In this document: piece after piece, positions 1 through 13,400 of the stretch
Position numbering within the stretch: position 1 is the first letter of the stretch
How the letters are laid out: each line of letters begins with the position of its first letter
Assembly (NCBI GenBank): GCA_013397435.1
Contig: VZRG01000452.1
Span: 143,459 to 207,458, forward strand
From: Erythrocercus mccallii
Taxonomy: Eukaryota; Chordata; Aves; Passeriformes; Dicruridae
Reading direction: 5' to 3'
Length of the DNA stretch: 64,000 nucleotides
Notes under the pieces: generated by a model
Told to the model about the DNA's origin: nothing
Database searches by the model: none
The model's input: only the letters and a program-made list of their open reading frames with translations
Position numbers and translations under genes: made by a program

Positions 1-1004
1 AAATTAGTGGGAAAATTCTTCACAGAAAAATTAAGTCAAACAAAAGAGGGAGCTCTTTGTACACCTGTCCAGCTTTTTCCTATTTAGGATTTTTTTTACC
101 AAGACCCTGATTCAGCAAAAATAATTTCTGTGTAGGAATATACTTAAATTATTTCCTAAACAGCAAACCCTGTTGAGGGTGGGTTTGTGTGTTTGTCAAG
201 AGAAAGAAAGCATACCCTTACTTGAATTATTTTGGTGATTGATGGTGTCTTTACGTGACAAAGTCATGCTGATGTGGGAAGCCTGGAAGATGAAGAAAAG
301 TCAATGAAAATGCAAAAATTGTTGCTGTCTGACTGTGGTGGATTATAGAAGAAATAGCACCACAACTGTGTTATGTGAACATATGCCATTTATTCAGCAG
401 GATAATTAATTTAGAGGAATAAAGTAAAATAGATATTAAAAGTATTTGTCATTAGAAAACAGTGAAAAATCTTCTAAAGCTATTGTTCTAAATGTTCTAA
501 AGCTATTCATTTTCATACAACTGGCTGGAGCTATACGAGTTTTGCATTGAGGGTACCACTCCACAAATCAAATTCTACTGCTTCAAAAAGAATTTGTGCA
601 CACTTTTTGTGAACAGCTCTTGCTGAATGTGAAGGTATTACATATAGACTCCCTTTATGACAGCAGGAAGTTTAACTTTGTATCTGCTACTTGGTTTTGT
701 AGAATTAAATCTATGTGCGTAAGGTATTGCCTTTTTATATTTATATTGCCATAGAAAATGTATGTGTATAAGAATACACATGCACATACAGTGTTTGACA
801 GTGTGTGGAGTAAAACTCTACTTGGTGTTGAGAGTTTGTTGAATACCTGAAATATATATACATACACAGAGATCTTAACATGTAAAGATGCTTTTGATTT
901 AAGTTGAAGATTTAAGTTTTAAAATCCCAGCTGCTGTTGAATTAATAAAACTTAAGCAGAAAAAAACCCCAAGATTACAAGAAGAAAATATTTTAATATC
1001 TGAT
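1..1004. other. Sequence downstream of CFI
   Basis: AT-rich DNA 3' of CFI. The part nearest the stop codon is CFI 3' untranslated region. Short ORFs here have no recognisable domain or splice context, and I see no gene or named repeat. A second minus-strand AATAAA (plus-strand TTTATT at 389-394) could serve as a distal polyadenylation signal. Confidence 0.5.
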
Positions 1005-1010
1005 TTTATT
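1005..1010 (-). promoter_or_regulatory. Candidate CFI polyadenylation signal
   Basis: TTTATT on the plus strand reads AATAAA on the CFI strand, about 205 nt past the CFI stop codon. It is the first canonical hexamer I noticed after the stop. The position is plausible for a 3' UTR end, but no transcript evidence is available. Confidence 0.45.
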
Positions 1011-1214
1011 AGAGACCTTTGCAGTGGACTTGTGTCTGTAAAATTCTTTTCCCATAAGCTCTGCAAAAATGAGGTATTCATAGTGTGTTAAGAATTTTCA
1101 AAATACATTCCTTGAAGACTTGTACTGATTGTTGCTAAGTTACATGACAGCTGATTGTGAAAAAGTACTATTTTTGCATAGGTGATATGCAGGAAGCATT
1201 TAATTTTCTGCGCT

Positions 1215-1432
1215 TCAGATATTGTACCGTGAAATGAGACCTCTTGTCACATGGTGGCTAATCCAGTCATAATAGCTGGCAACTTGCGTGTACACGCCAG
1301 GGTGACCGGCCTCCCCACAGTTCTCACCCCAGCTCACAATACCCCAGACGTAGGCCACGTTTTCTGCATCAAAGCAGACCAGGGGGCCACCTGAATCACC
1401 TTTACAACTGTCTGTGGAGCCATCGTAAGTAC
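1215..1432 (-). CDS. CFI: CFI exon 12: catalytic Ser and C-terminus
   Basis: Terminal coding exon. It begins after a CTTCAG acceptor and completes the split Gly codon of exon 11. It holds GTYDG, the S1-pocket Asp, CKGDSGGPL with the catalytic serine, and SWGENCG. It ends ISRYNI followed by TGA at 1215-1217. Confidence 0.97.
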
Positions 1433-4400
1433 CTGAAGAGGAAATAAAAGCAAAAGTAAGGTGAAGGTACAAGCTGGCACTCAAGGCAGAGCTCAGGAGA
1501 TTTTTCAGGTCTGTGTCACTTCCTGACAGGTGTTTGCTTAATGGTCACCAGTGAAGAAGATTCTGAACCTCTTCAAGTCTGTTACTTCTCATTTCAAGTG
1601 CAGGGCCTCTCTTTATACTTGTGGCTGGCCCAAATTCTCCTTTGCTTTTTCATCAGTCTTGTTTTACGCAGTGCAATAAAGAAGAATTCAGCCACGTTCC
1701 CTACTATAAAAAGTAGCCCATAAAAATGGAACAAGGTATAAAGATTTGTAGACTGACTCCTTCAGAAGTGAAGATACCATAATGTGTGTACACCTCTGTG
1801 TCTTCCTTTGGTGTCCTCTCTAGCCAGTATTCCATCGTCCAGTTTCATCTGTACAATTATTTTCTTTACCAGCTTTATGAAAACAGATGGGTAGGTACAA
1901 GAAGGAGAGCACATGAATCCTGGGATGGGAGGGAGAGCAGCTGTCTCTGAGTGCCCCCACTACGCGGGGGTCGGTCTCAGTGAGGACCTTTAGCAACACC
2001 AGGTAGCAGCCCTGAGGCACAAGTGTGCAGGATCCAGTGCCCTTTATGCTTCAGTGTTCACAGACCTACTCATTTGCAAGTCAGCAAACACAGTGTTCAT
2101 GAAAAAAATGAATCAAGATGGATGTGATATAAACAGAAAAGCTTCTGCAGTGCTAGAATATGATTTATGGTTTTTTCCTATATACTCAGTAAAAGTTTAT
2201 TAATTTAGAACACCCTTACTACACTTTTCTGCTTGGCTGACTATCCTAGTATGAAGGAGCCTGTAAAAAGCACAAGTCCCCAGGTTTTTAAAATGTAACC
2301 TCTTTCTTGAATCTCTACATTACTGAGAAAGAATTATGTGAACTTTTCAGAGTTAGAATTACTAATCATATGAAACAAGATTTTATTGCCTTTAATCAGT
2401 TTAATTAATACTTGCTTGTATTACTAACTCCTGTGAATACCAGCCCTTAATTTTAAAGTTTTTATTTGCATCAGAGAGGGGATGTTAAGCCCAGATATCC
2501 CCTTTCTGAAGTGTCTCATTGTCACCTCATAGTAAAGTATGATCACTTGAAACATATTGAAGAAAAGGGAGTTAAGTTACAGAACTGGTGCACTAAATAA
2601 ACCCAGTATCTTACAGATGACATCCTGAATTTATCACAAATGATTTTGGTTTTATATCTGGTTTTAATTTCCTTGTTGAGTAGTTTGTTTAAAGTTTGCC
2701 TTTACTTTTTGATTTAACAAACAGTTGAAATCATCTGCCCTGTAAGTTGAATATTCACTGCTCTTTTAGTCATGTATTTGACAACACTTTTTGTCACTTG
2801 AAAAGCAAAAAATGTGTATATAAAATCCTCATTTTAATACTAGGAATGTCAATCAGTTTCCTGGACAGACTAATCTAAGTTTGAAAAGTTAATTGTTTTT
2901 TTCCTGACATGCAGTGTGGTAGAAGCAAATGTCTAAGCAGATAAATAGTTATATTCTAGTCAACAGGGCTGTGTATTCTAGGACAGGCATTTGCTTAAAT
3001 AAGTTGCTGAATTAGAATCAAATACAGTAAAGGTAGGAGGTTCAGTAGGCTGTAAAGTGCTTGTGTATTTAGAAAACATAACTCAAAATTACATGCAAAA
3101 ATTTGTCCAAATAGTCATGGAAACTCATCATGCTGTCATCTGAATTCTGTTTACAAATAGGTATATAATGGTGGATGGCACAGCCTCCAGTGGCTGGCAT
3201 TTAGCCAACAGTGATATTGTGGTGGTTTGTTTATTGTCTTTCTTAAGTCTGGAAGATTCCCAGCCAGTATGTCTGGCCTAAACTGAGAGCTTGATGGTAG
3301 AGAAATTATAGTAAGAAAATTGATGCTTACCTGCACATGCCATTTTTTCAAAAAATCGTCCTGGATACAATTCAGAACAATTGTGAAATAAATTAACATT
3401 TCCCCACTTGAGGATAAATTGTTTTGTGTAACCTAGAAAAAAAAAGGTTCAAAATTTAAATGGCAGGTACACATTAGACACATTTAATATAATAATTTGA
3501 AGGTTATTTATTTACTTATTTACAGAATATTATCTTCAGTATTATAAACCAGAAACCTTAAACTACCACTAATATTTACCCCATATGAACTACAGTGCAT
3601 TTGCCTTATATTTCAAAATAAAAGCACAGTAGTTTAATTGCAGTGTAAACTACAGTACTTTCATTCTGTGACATTTTCACCCTTTCTATTTCCTTGCACT
3701 CCTCAGGGGTTTTTTTCCTGTGTTCCTCATATCAAAGTTTCCAGGAACTTGGAAATGGGTACATTGTTTTTTGTGAACTGGAGATGTGGCTGTGATTCAT
3801 CCTTATTACTGTTTTTCCAACTCTGCTTTATCTTTATGGAGCAGTTACTGAAGATATGGGTGAGCTATGTATTCACAAGTCTAAAGAGAGGTTCTGTTTT
3901 GCTCTCTGTCTGTTTGCTAGCAATTCCCAACTTTGCATTTGTTGGGTGGATGCTACTGAGTATGGAGAGGAGAAATGTCACAACCAGTATGTGGCAGCTC
4001 CAGGCCAGGCTGTAACACTGTGATACAAAACAAATGCTTCCCAAGTCTTTGAAAGCATGATTATATTTGGCTCATTTGTCTCTATGCAAGCTTCTCTGAG
4101 CTGCACCCAAACATGGCAGAGACAGGATGTGCTGAGTTTCATGACTGCTGGCTGCAGCTCAGATCCTGTTGGGAAGGGGGCAGAGGACAGGCTGTGACTA
4201 TGGGCACTTGTGAGCTACCAAACAACATCTGTTACATGTTGATAATAGGTCTCCACAGCTGACAGAATTATTAGATGGAAAAGGAAAATTTCTTACTTTC
4301 AGGGTAGTTTTCATCCAGGTGTGTCCTCCATACCAATCTACAAAGAGGCTGAAACAGCAGAGGAAGCAGTACAGAAAAGAACCCAACAGTGATACCTGGG

Positions 4401-7400
4401 TGCCAAACCACAGCCTACATTTTCTGTACTCAGCCTCTTCTGAGTGCTTTGTGCACAGCTGTTTTTCAGCCTTTTCAAAATGAAAGCTCACCACAATTAG
4501 AAAATTAGTTATACAAATAATACATTCCTGAAGCAAACACTAAAGCAAATACCTTTCTCTAGTCCCCATCCAGAAACTTTGCATCTGTCACCAGTCTTAA
4601 ACATGTACTCTGACCAGGGGACACAGGCAGGTGTGCTGGTGTCTTCCAGGGAGCATTCTCCATGCCCAGAACCTTTCAGCTCCAGCAGAGCAATGTCATT
4701 TTCGTAAGTTGATGCATTGTAGTTTTCATGAATTATCACTTGTTTTAGTTTGAAAGTATTTGTGTCTTTGTCATACACTATTGTGTTCAACATTCCAACC
4801 CAGACAAGGTAGAGATGGACTCGATTTGCCCTGGAAAAAAACCAGCAAAATAAACACAAGCCTTACATTTCAGCTGGTTTAAAGCTGTAAACTGTTGCAT
4901 TTTATCAAAGTTTCTGTAGAATAAAAGTCCACATTAGATATACCTATTTTCTTTTTGGACTTAAGGCCCAGGTTTCTCTGAAGCGTAGCAAATTCAAGGC
5001 AGATGACACATGCTGCGTACAGCAACTAATACAGAAAATGATGTTAAAGCTAGGCTTTGTTTAGTGTTGTGACAAAGAGAAAACAGGTGTTTATGCTGCT
5101 CTGACAGAAGAGTGACCAGATGTGGATGGGACTGGCAAATCTTACGTGTCTGACCTTGGCTTGTTCTGGGCAATATATGAATGACCAAAGGGACATTCTC
5201 TGGGAGCAGATCCTGGTAGGGAAGGAGAAGAGAAGAGGTCCCGTGTATTTAACTTCAAGCAGAGTGGTTACGATGAACCTTTCTGGCCTGCTGCTATCTG
5301 ACGTAAGTATGCCATATCTCTTCAAACTCATAGCTACTTTTTATCTTTCTATTCACTGACTCTATTTTCTCTGAATCTTCCTCATCGTTAATGTGGGCAA
5401 GTCCATGTTTTAAACTGTTCTATTCAACAGACAGATAGAAATTAACAAACAGGCAGCTGAGAAGGGCAGTAATATGCAAATCAATCTTTCTGCAAGGCAG
5501 AAAGAAAATAATTTCAGAATTATTTGTTTTTACCTGACACAGTGAGCAGCAGTCAGAACCCAACAGCCACCAATATAAACCCCTCCACAGTACACTGTTG
5601 AACCTTCATTGCTGGTGTCTTTAATTGCCACTTGCCAAGGAAATTCACCCTATTCAATCAACAAACACAAATAATGAGAAATCATTACAACTGTACAACT
5701 TTTAGAGCATAAGGGAAAAACACCTCTTGGTATCACCAAATCTCCTATGCCTGATTTTAATAAAAGATCTGCTATCCAGAAGCTGTAAATTGGGCTCCAT
5801 CAGATTTAAAGAATATATATATGAAAATTCAGTAATTTTATCCAGTCTTCTGACTTTGGGCAATGTATCCTTCCCTCCAGCTTTCAGTCATGAAACCCCT
5901 TGTAGTCAGAAAAACAGATGGAGGATCTGACCTGGTTTGAATATATTTTTGCTGTATTCTGTTTCAAAGACACAAATTTTAATTCAATTTTGCCAGAATT
6001 GTTATTTTTGGCTGTAGTATTAATTGTTTTTCTGAGTAATTTTGAGTGTCTACTTGTACTTCAATGCTTAATTTTGTAACTCCATATTTTACTTTATAAA
6101 CTGTGCTTCTCTTTACTTTCATTCAGTGCAATGCCACTACTGCTGCAAAACATGACATAAGCATTGTAGCTGATTTTGTTATTTCCATAACTTTAACAGA
6201 AGGCAAATGATGCCCATTTAAATCAATGCTGAATGAACTCATATCTGGTAAGGTTATTTTTTTACCTTTCCTGCAATCTCTCCACCTATGATTCTTTTCC
6301 GTCGAGTTAGTGTGTGATTCCTAACACCGCAGTGCACTTGAGGAAGAAATGTCTTTATCATTTTTCTTTCTTCAACAAAAAGGAAAAATGTATTTCAGAA
6401 TTCAGGTATATATTCTCACTAAAATTTGAATGCTGTGAATGTGCCAGTAGCTGAAATAGCAGGAAAACAAAGACAAATTTTGTCATCTGGTTTTGCTTTG
6501 GAAACTGCTTGTGTCTTAGCATCACATTACTTCTCCCTGTTTTCCAATGCTGCTTGCATTCGGGTAAATAATTTTAAGGATATTCCTCTAGATTTGCTGA
6601 GAGTTTACCTCAGCTGAGAGTTTACCAGCTGCCAAAACATGCAGATGTAGGTCCTCAGCTAGGATGAATTATTATGGGATTGTCAAAATCAGTGAAAAGT
6701 GCGACAAAGAGTAAGTGCCAGAGTGAATATTAACAAAGTCAGAATATCTGAATGTTCTAGATCTGAGCAGCTGGCTGGTAGCCAGAAAGTCACTAATAAG
6801 AGGGTATGCTGTTGGTTTTGGAGAGCTAATTACACTTACCTTCATCCATACTGTCCTTTTCAGCACCTTCTTCTTTATCTGTAGTAGAATAACAAAATAT
6901 TAAAATTATCGGCAAACATTTACTTGAATATATGTTTGTGTGCCAAGATCATGGAACACATTTTAGATGCATAAGAGCATATTGTTCACATGGAGAGAAC
7001 ACTCTCCAGCCTCCTGCCTGTTGTTTCCTTTCCTGCTAGGCACTGTTTGGTGGCCTCAGCCTACAAAAGACAGCCAGCAGATACTCATTCATAACTACAC
7101 AAGATCTACTTGCTCTCCAAGCCTAGGGAGGCCTTCTGCCAGGAAACCCTGAGAAATTGCCTTTTTTTTGTTAGTGATCTCTGGGGAGATGTCCCACTCT
7201 CCTCCACCAGAAACAACCAAAATTTCTCTTCCTGCTCCATCCACCTTTAGAAACTTTCTAAAACCCAAAGCACCATTAAGTAACAGGTTTTTATTTGGTT
7301 TTTTCCCTCCAATTTACATTATGCTGTTGGGTACTGTGTGCCTTCTTTAATGGGGTAGGGGAGGATATTCAACACAAGAGGTAATTAAATGCTTGCTGAA

Positions 7401-10400
7401 TCTGGTTTGTCAGCTTTTACTCAAAGTGCCCATTGAATTCAGTCCCTAAATGGGGGCTGAGCATTGTGTCTGTTCTCCTGTCACTGACAGTAATGTTTAC
7501 ATTTAGAGTTCAGTTTACCTGCACTAATTACCATTTACCAATAGATTTTACTTTTTTGGCCTTAGACTTCATCTATTTTGAGAGCATGGAAAACATTCTA
7601 ATTTTCTAACAAAACATAATATTTTCAACAGAGAGGGGAACAGCACAGAAGAATTATTATATTGACAAACTAGTTGAATTCCTCATTTGTGAGGAAAGTA
7701 TTCCTGCTTTCCCACTGTTGTAGGGGATACCAGTTTGATAGCTGACATAATCAAAAGACATAATCTGCCTTAAGCTTCCCAAAACATCATCTGTTCCTTC
7801 CTTCCTTTAGTTTTCTTGTCATGCCTTTCCAGAAAGAAGGGAAAGAAAATTCTATGACCTTTTCTTCCTACTATGCGTAACATAACATTGGGAAGACTGA
7901 TTCTTGCATAATAAATAAAATACTAATATGAATTGCGTAGCTTCTAGTTAAAATTGAGCTGAATGAAAGAAACAAAAACATCTTTCAGAAGAAAACCTGC
8001 ACAGAGAACTCCAGCTTCATCCTCTCCTGTGAGGCAGTCAATTTCTTTGTTGCAGACATTCTTATTTGGAATACAGATATTTGACCGGCAGTGGAAACTG
8101 TTTTCTCTGCACTCTGTAACACAGGAGAATTACAAATGTAAATCACAGGATCATTTGGTTAAGCAACCTCACACTGTCAGAGAGCTTTTTAAAATGTAAA
8201 CCAAATGTATATCCATATTACAGGGGACCTGGCTGTTCATAAAAAGATTACAAAAGTAGGCTCTCTGTATGTAAACAAAATGAATACTTGGCTTTCCTCA
8301 CTTTAAAATCTTGAAGATATAAGACTTGAAAAAATGTGGATTTCTGTTGCCACTGCAGTACTGTACTGCTAACATGGCTTTTTTGCATTTGTCTGTATAC
8401 AAATTATGGTCTGATTTGTTTAATGTACTGACTTAATGGAAAAGAGAATTTAGCTGTTACATCACTGTAAGAATACTTTGTGGGTGGATTTCTGCTGAAA
8501 TTATTTTGAAACACCTGACAAAAGGAAATTGTTACCTCTACAGCAGAGTTCATCACTCAAGTCTCCACAGTCATTGATCCCATCACAGGTTTTTTTCAGA
8601 GAAATGCACTTCTTGTTGACACAGTGGAACTCCCCATCTGAACAAGCTGTGCAGCAAGATGAAAATGAAGTTAGTGTGGAATTGACTGCAGGTTCATAAT
8701 TGCCCAGGGAAATACTCTGCCTGCATATTTGATTCTGTCAGCAGTTTGGCCTACTTTGTCAGTAGCAGGTATGCTGGGACCCAGTCAGGTAAATAGGAAT
8801 CTTTTTTATTGTTTTGGTTGCCTTTTCATCAGGGTTTCAGCATGATGACTCAATTTCTTCCTCCAAATTCCAGTAGCCTGGAAAAATGGAATTTAATTTC
8901 TTCTAATGAAAGGACTGGTGAGGACTAAACCAGAAATGATCAGTTCAAACCCACTGCAATTGATTCAAGGGATTAGGATGATGGAGGTTCCCCCTCTAGG
9001 AAGAACTCATCAAGGCTCTGTGAACAACTACTTTTGTAAGAAAAAACTGAGATGATTCATAGCACTTTTAGTCAGCGGCATCTCAGGCTGACGCTCACCA
9101 GTGCCAAAGTAAGCTCCCTACAGAGAATGAAAAGCTGTTAGAATTCTAAACAAGGCTATGATTCCCCTTTTACAGTGAGAAACTGAGGAGTCCTGAACCC
9201 CCCGCAGGAGACACCAGCAGTTTCTTTGCACCGTAGTCATGTTTGTCTGCCTGCGGTGCTAATAGCATGCTAATTGATGTCCCTCAAACATATTGTCACC
9301 TGTCTCCTCACCAGTTAAGCCAGAAGAGGTAAGATTTGTGGGATACAATACACCTTGGTACCCTTGGAAGGGATGGTGGAACAAACAGAACCATGGGTGA
9401 AATAAGTTTCCTTTGGGGAAATACCTGTAAAAATACTTCAGGAGCAACAGTGATTTTTCAAACTTGAAAACTCAAGACTATCTTGACTCCAGATTGCCTC
9501 AATTGTCTCAAAGTCTGCAAAACGATGATTTAAAATAATCAAAAGGTTTCAGTGCAGGTTTTCTGTGGCTGAGAGTTCAGCAAATTGGGTGCTCATTATT
9601 TAAAATAAACTAAAAATGTAAAAACACCAAAGAGACAATAAACTAAAAAGAACTACTAACCTCTGAGATTTTCATGGCATTGCAGGCTAACCAGTCCCTC
9701 ATTACTATCTCTTGATTTCATCTCTATGTGACATTCAGCAAGACTTGTCTCTAGGCCCCTGCAACTTATCTGCAGACAGTTTAATGAATTTAAGGTAGAT
9801 TCTGTGATGCTGGAAGTGGCTTGGTAATATTCAGCACCTCTGTGAAGATAATAATAATAACAACAACAAATTATATAATTTCACAATGGATTGTCCACTG
9901 CTTTTATTGTTTAGAATTTATATGATTTTCCTCAGTGTCAAAGAATTTTGTTCATGGCTAAGAAAAAGAGCAGACTTCCCATGGAGTTGCCTAGGGGTAA
10001 ACAGGAGATGTTTACTTCGGAAGAAAAAGTAAAGTGCTAATTTTTACAGGCTGCTACATAGAACTGTCCCCAAATCAATATGTAGGTCTATGAAAGTCAC
10101 TGTGTATCGTGATGGATAGAAAAATCTCCTTATGTGGCAAAACTTGTAAGCTCAGACCTCTATCTCTGTGTGGACATGGGTGAGCCATAACTTGGGAACC
10201 ATCCTGCATGGGGTCAGCTATCCTTGGTGCCGCCAAAACCAGTGAATATTGAGGAAGATCAGACTACTGCAAGGCTGGGATTGATAAATTCTATCTTTCT
10301 TGGTTTTACCTAAGCAGTATTGTCCTAACAGCGTATGTATCCCCTACGTTAAAGAAATATGGATCAAGTAAGTAAGTAACTAGAGAGGCTTTCAATGAGA

Positions 10401-13400
10401 CTCCAGGGCTAAATGCTCTGTCTCAGGACAAACCCTTCTCTGCTCTCTAAAGATACACTGATCAGGACTAGCAAACACTTGCTTCTCACCTAGAGAGGCA
10501 CTGCAATAGCAGTTTTAGTTTTTTGGGGACTTTTTTTAGGTTTTTTTGGTAAGGTTGGGGAGGCAACGCTACCTAAGTTAGTTGTACAGGTGTAAGATTA
10601 TTAATGTACAGGATACAGAGGTAACTTTATGAGGAGCTGAATATGCAACTTGGGTCATCAGTGTGGTCACAGGAAAAAGAACAAGCTCCCTGTGGCTTCA
10701 GCCATCCCTGGGGCCCAAGCCAGCAGTGGCAGCAGGGGCAAGGGGTGAAGGAAAAAAACCCAGGCTCTGCTCCCTGTTAGTCTGGCTAATGCAAGTGGCC
10801 AAACAGAGCTGTACCCTGTTGTCAGCTGTCCTGAGAAACCTTCCTCTGCACACAGATCATTGCTCCGAGCTACTTGGGGATGGTCCATCCATGCACTTTC
10901 CCTAACAGGCCTGAGAGAGCACCTCCACATTGGTCTTCATCTTTATTTTAAAGTAAAACAGTTATGGTTTGTATAGTTGTGGCCTGTAACAGAACACAGA
11001 AATCTGTGTTTTGGCTCTCACTCTCAGGGGTCAGTTTAAGAAGTTTTATCAGAATATTGTAGCCAATACATCATTCATGATTTTTCTGTCTTAGCTGTTG
11101 GCTGTGACTGACACTTCTGTAAGCATCACTACTTTTTCAGATCCCCTGCAGTTATCCAGAGATAAATTCCCCAAACTTACAATTCAAAGCCAAGGTGCCT
11201 GCAAGCCACATTTGCTTCATTCATAGTCCACTCACTAGCGCATACAAAGCTGTCATCCTTATGACCCACGGGTTTTACTCGAAGCAAACTTGAATCTCCA
11301 TGACCCAGAGAGATTGAAAATGTTTCTAAAAATAAAAAAGAGAAATTTTTAAAAATCTCCAAACAAAATCAAATTATATAGATGTATCTAGTGGAAAGAC
11401 AGCACAAAACCAAATCAGGACTAATTTTGTATTTACAGCTAAAGTTCATATGGAAAGAACAGTAGATTGGGAATCAGAAGCTTCAAATTCCTGAATTTTC
11501 TGAGAATTAATTTTGTGTCTTTGAGCCTGCTAATTTCTCAGAATATGCCAGTTTAAGGACAAATGAGAGTAATGGATCTATGAGTACTTGAAGATTTACC
11601 AAGAACTGGTTGCATTTTAGTATGATGACCTTCTTTAGGGGATTTTTGATAACCAACCAGTAATACTTGAAGTGAGAGGGCCAGATCCTACTTTTATGAC
11701 CTGTGTTGCAGAATGCCTGCAGAAGTCTGTGTAGCAAAACCAACAGCAGGGTGGCCTGGGCCTGTCAATCACTTTATTTTTTATGAAAAACAACAGATAC
11801 TGCCCATTTTCAGTGACTTTTGATTTTCTGTTTCATGTTGTTACTAGTGCAAGAAAATGAACAGACTTTCTGAGCAGTAAAGAATGTAAGCATCTCCTCA
11901 GCCATCCCTGATGGATAAATTTTGGAAAAAGAGGTGTTAATACCTTCAGGTATGCATGTTCCCTTGTGCAGAAACTTTGCTTTGGGTTGCTGGCACTCAT
12001 AACTCTTTAGCTGACAGTAAGTACGGAAGCTCTTTCCACCGGTAGAACAAACTGCAGAGCCATTCTTTGGGCACTGGTAGGGAAGCTTGCAAAGGCATTT
12101 TCCCTCCACACATCGTTCCCATGGGTGACAAAAAACTTTTTTACAGGACTTGTGGGTGTATTGGTTGCCTAAGCATTCTTCTATGAGGTAGTTGTCGTGC
12201 TTAGCTGGCTGGGCAGGCTTAACCTGTTGGAAGTGGTTTTCTTCAGCGTTAGATGCTGCATTCTGCAAGGCACACAATAAATAAATAAATTAAAAGCAAG
12301 ATTAGGGACTGCACCAAGAGTTTTGCAGATCCCTTCACTGACCTCAGCAAAGTGTCCATTTATAAGCCTTTTCCTATCTCATCAAAAGCTCTCAAATACC
12401 ATTTATAGTGTTTATCCCATTGTCTTTGGCCACCTCATCTTTCTCAGTTTTTTGAACTCTTTTTATTCTTTTTGCATCATTTACCTGGTGTGATCTTCAC
12501 TCTTACAGATCTCCCACAAACTTTATACTCTTTACTTTTCAAACATCAGCTGAAGTGCACAGCAGATTATAAACATTTTTAAAGACATTGGTTTATAACA
12601 CATCCCAGCAATGGGACTATTAAAAGTCAGATTAAATCATAAAGGAATTTAAACACCAGAAAAATAAAAAAGATAGCAAATTGGGTTTTTTTTCTAGGAT
12701 TTGTTTTATTGGCCTGGTTGACTTTGGATTTAAATATCACCTGTAAACATTTATGACCTATTTACTAGCAAATGAATCTATAATTAACAATTGTTTTGCA
12801 GAGTCTGTGTGACTGCTCAAGTAACAAGTACCTCAAGTATCTTAACAAATATCTGAATGCAATCTAAAAATTAAATGCTCATCCTTATCAGCTTTTTTCC
12901 TGTGTCTTGCACAGCAGTGGGTTTGCAGTGTGGTTGCTGGCCGTCACTGGGCTGCAGATACAGATTCTGACCCTCCCTCTGATGGCCTCTGTGTGAGTGG
13001 CTCTGCAGCTGTGTTTGTGCAGCTCTCTGGTGACTTTAGTGCTGGCCAAGTGTTTTTGCTTCCTAGGATCTGTGGGTAGGATGACTCTTGGAACATGAAA
13101 AATATATATGGATGGGCTTTGTGTAAAAATGGGAGAAAAACATTAGTCCTCAAATGTGATTTATCAGCTCTGACGGTGTCAACAGGATCAATAGAGCTGA
13201 AGTTTAAAGTTCTCATGAAGAAATCCTGCCCACAGTAAAGTCGGTGAGGATGTAGTTGGGGCAGAATTTAAGCCAATACCCCTCCTTTTCACGCTTGTAT
13301 AATCTTATTAAATTCTTCCTGTTGCTCTCGGGTCAGTAAAATCCAAACTGTGAGCCAGATCCGGCTTGGCACAACTCCCATATTGTGCTAGGTGTCTCCC

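Noticed and set aside
3638..4015. 125-codon plus-strand ORF
   Set aside because: It lies antisense within CFI intron 10, has no recognisable domain and no splice or promoter context.
10663..10930. Overlapping 80- and 87-codon ORFs on both strands, GC-richer patch
   Set aside because: It lies in CFI intron 3. The SRCR exons on either side join in phase without it, and neither frame resembles a known protein.
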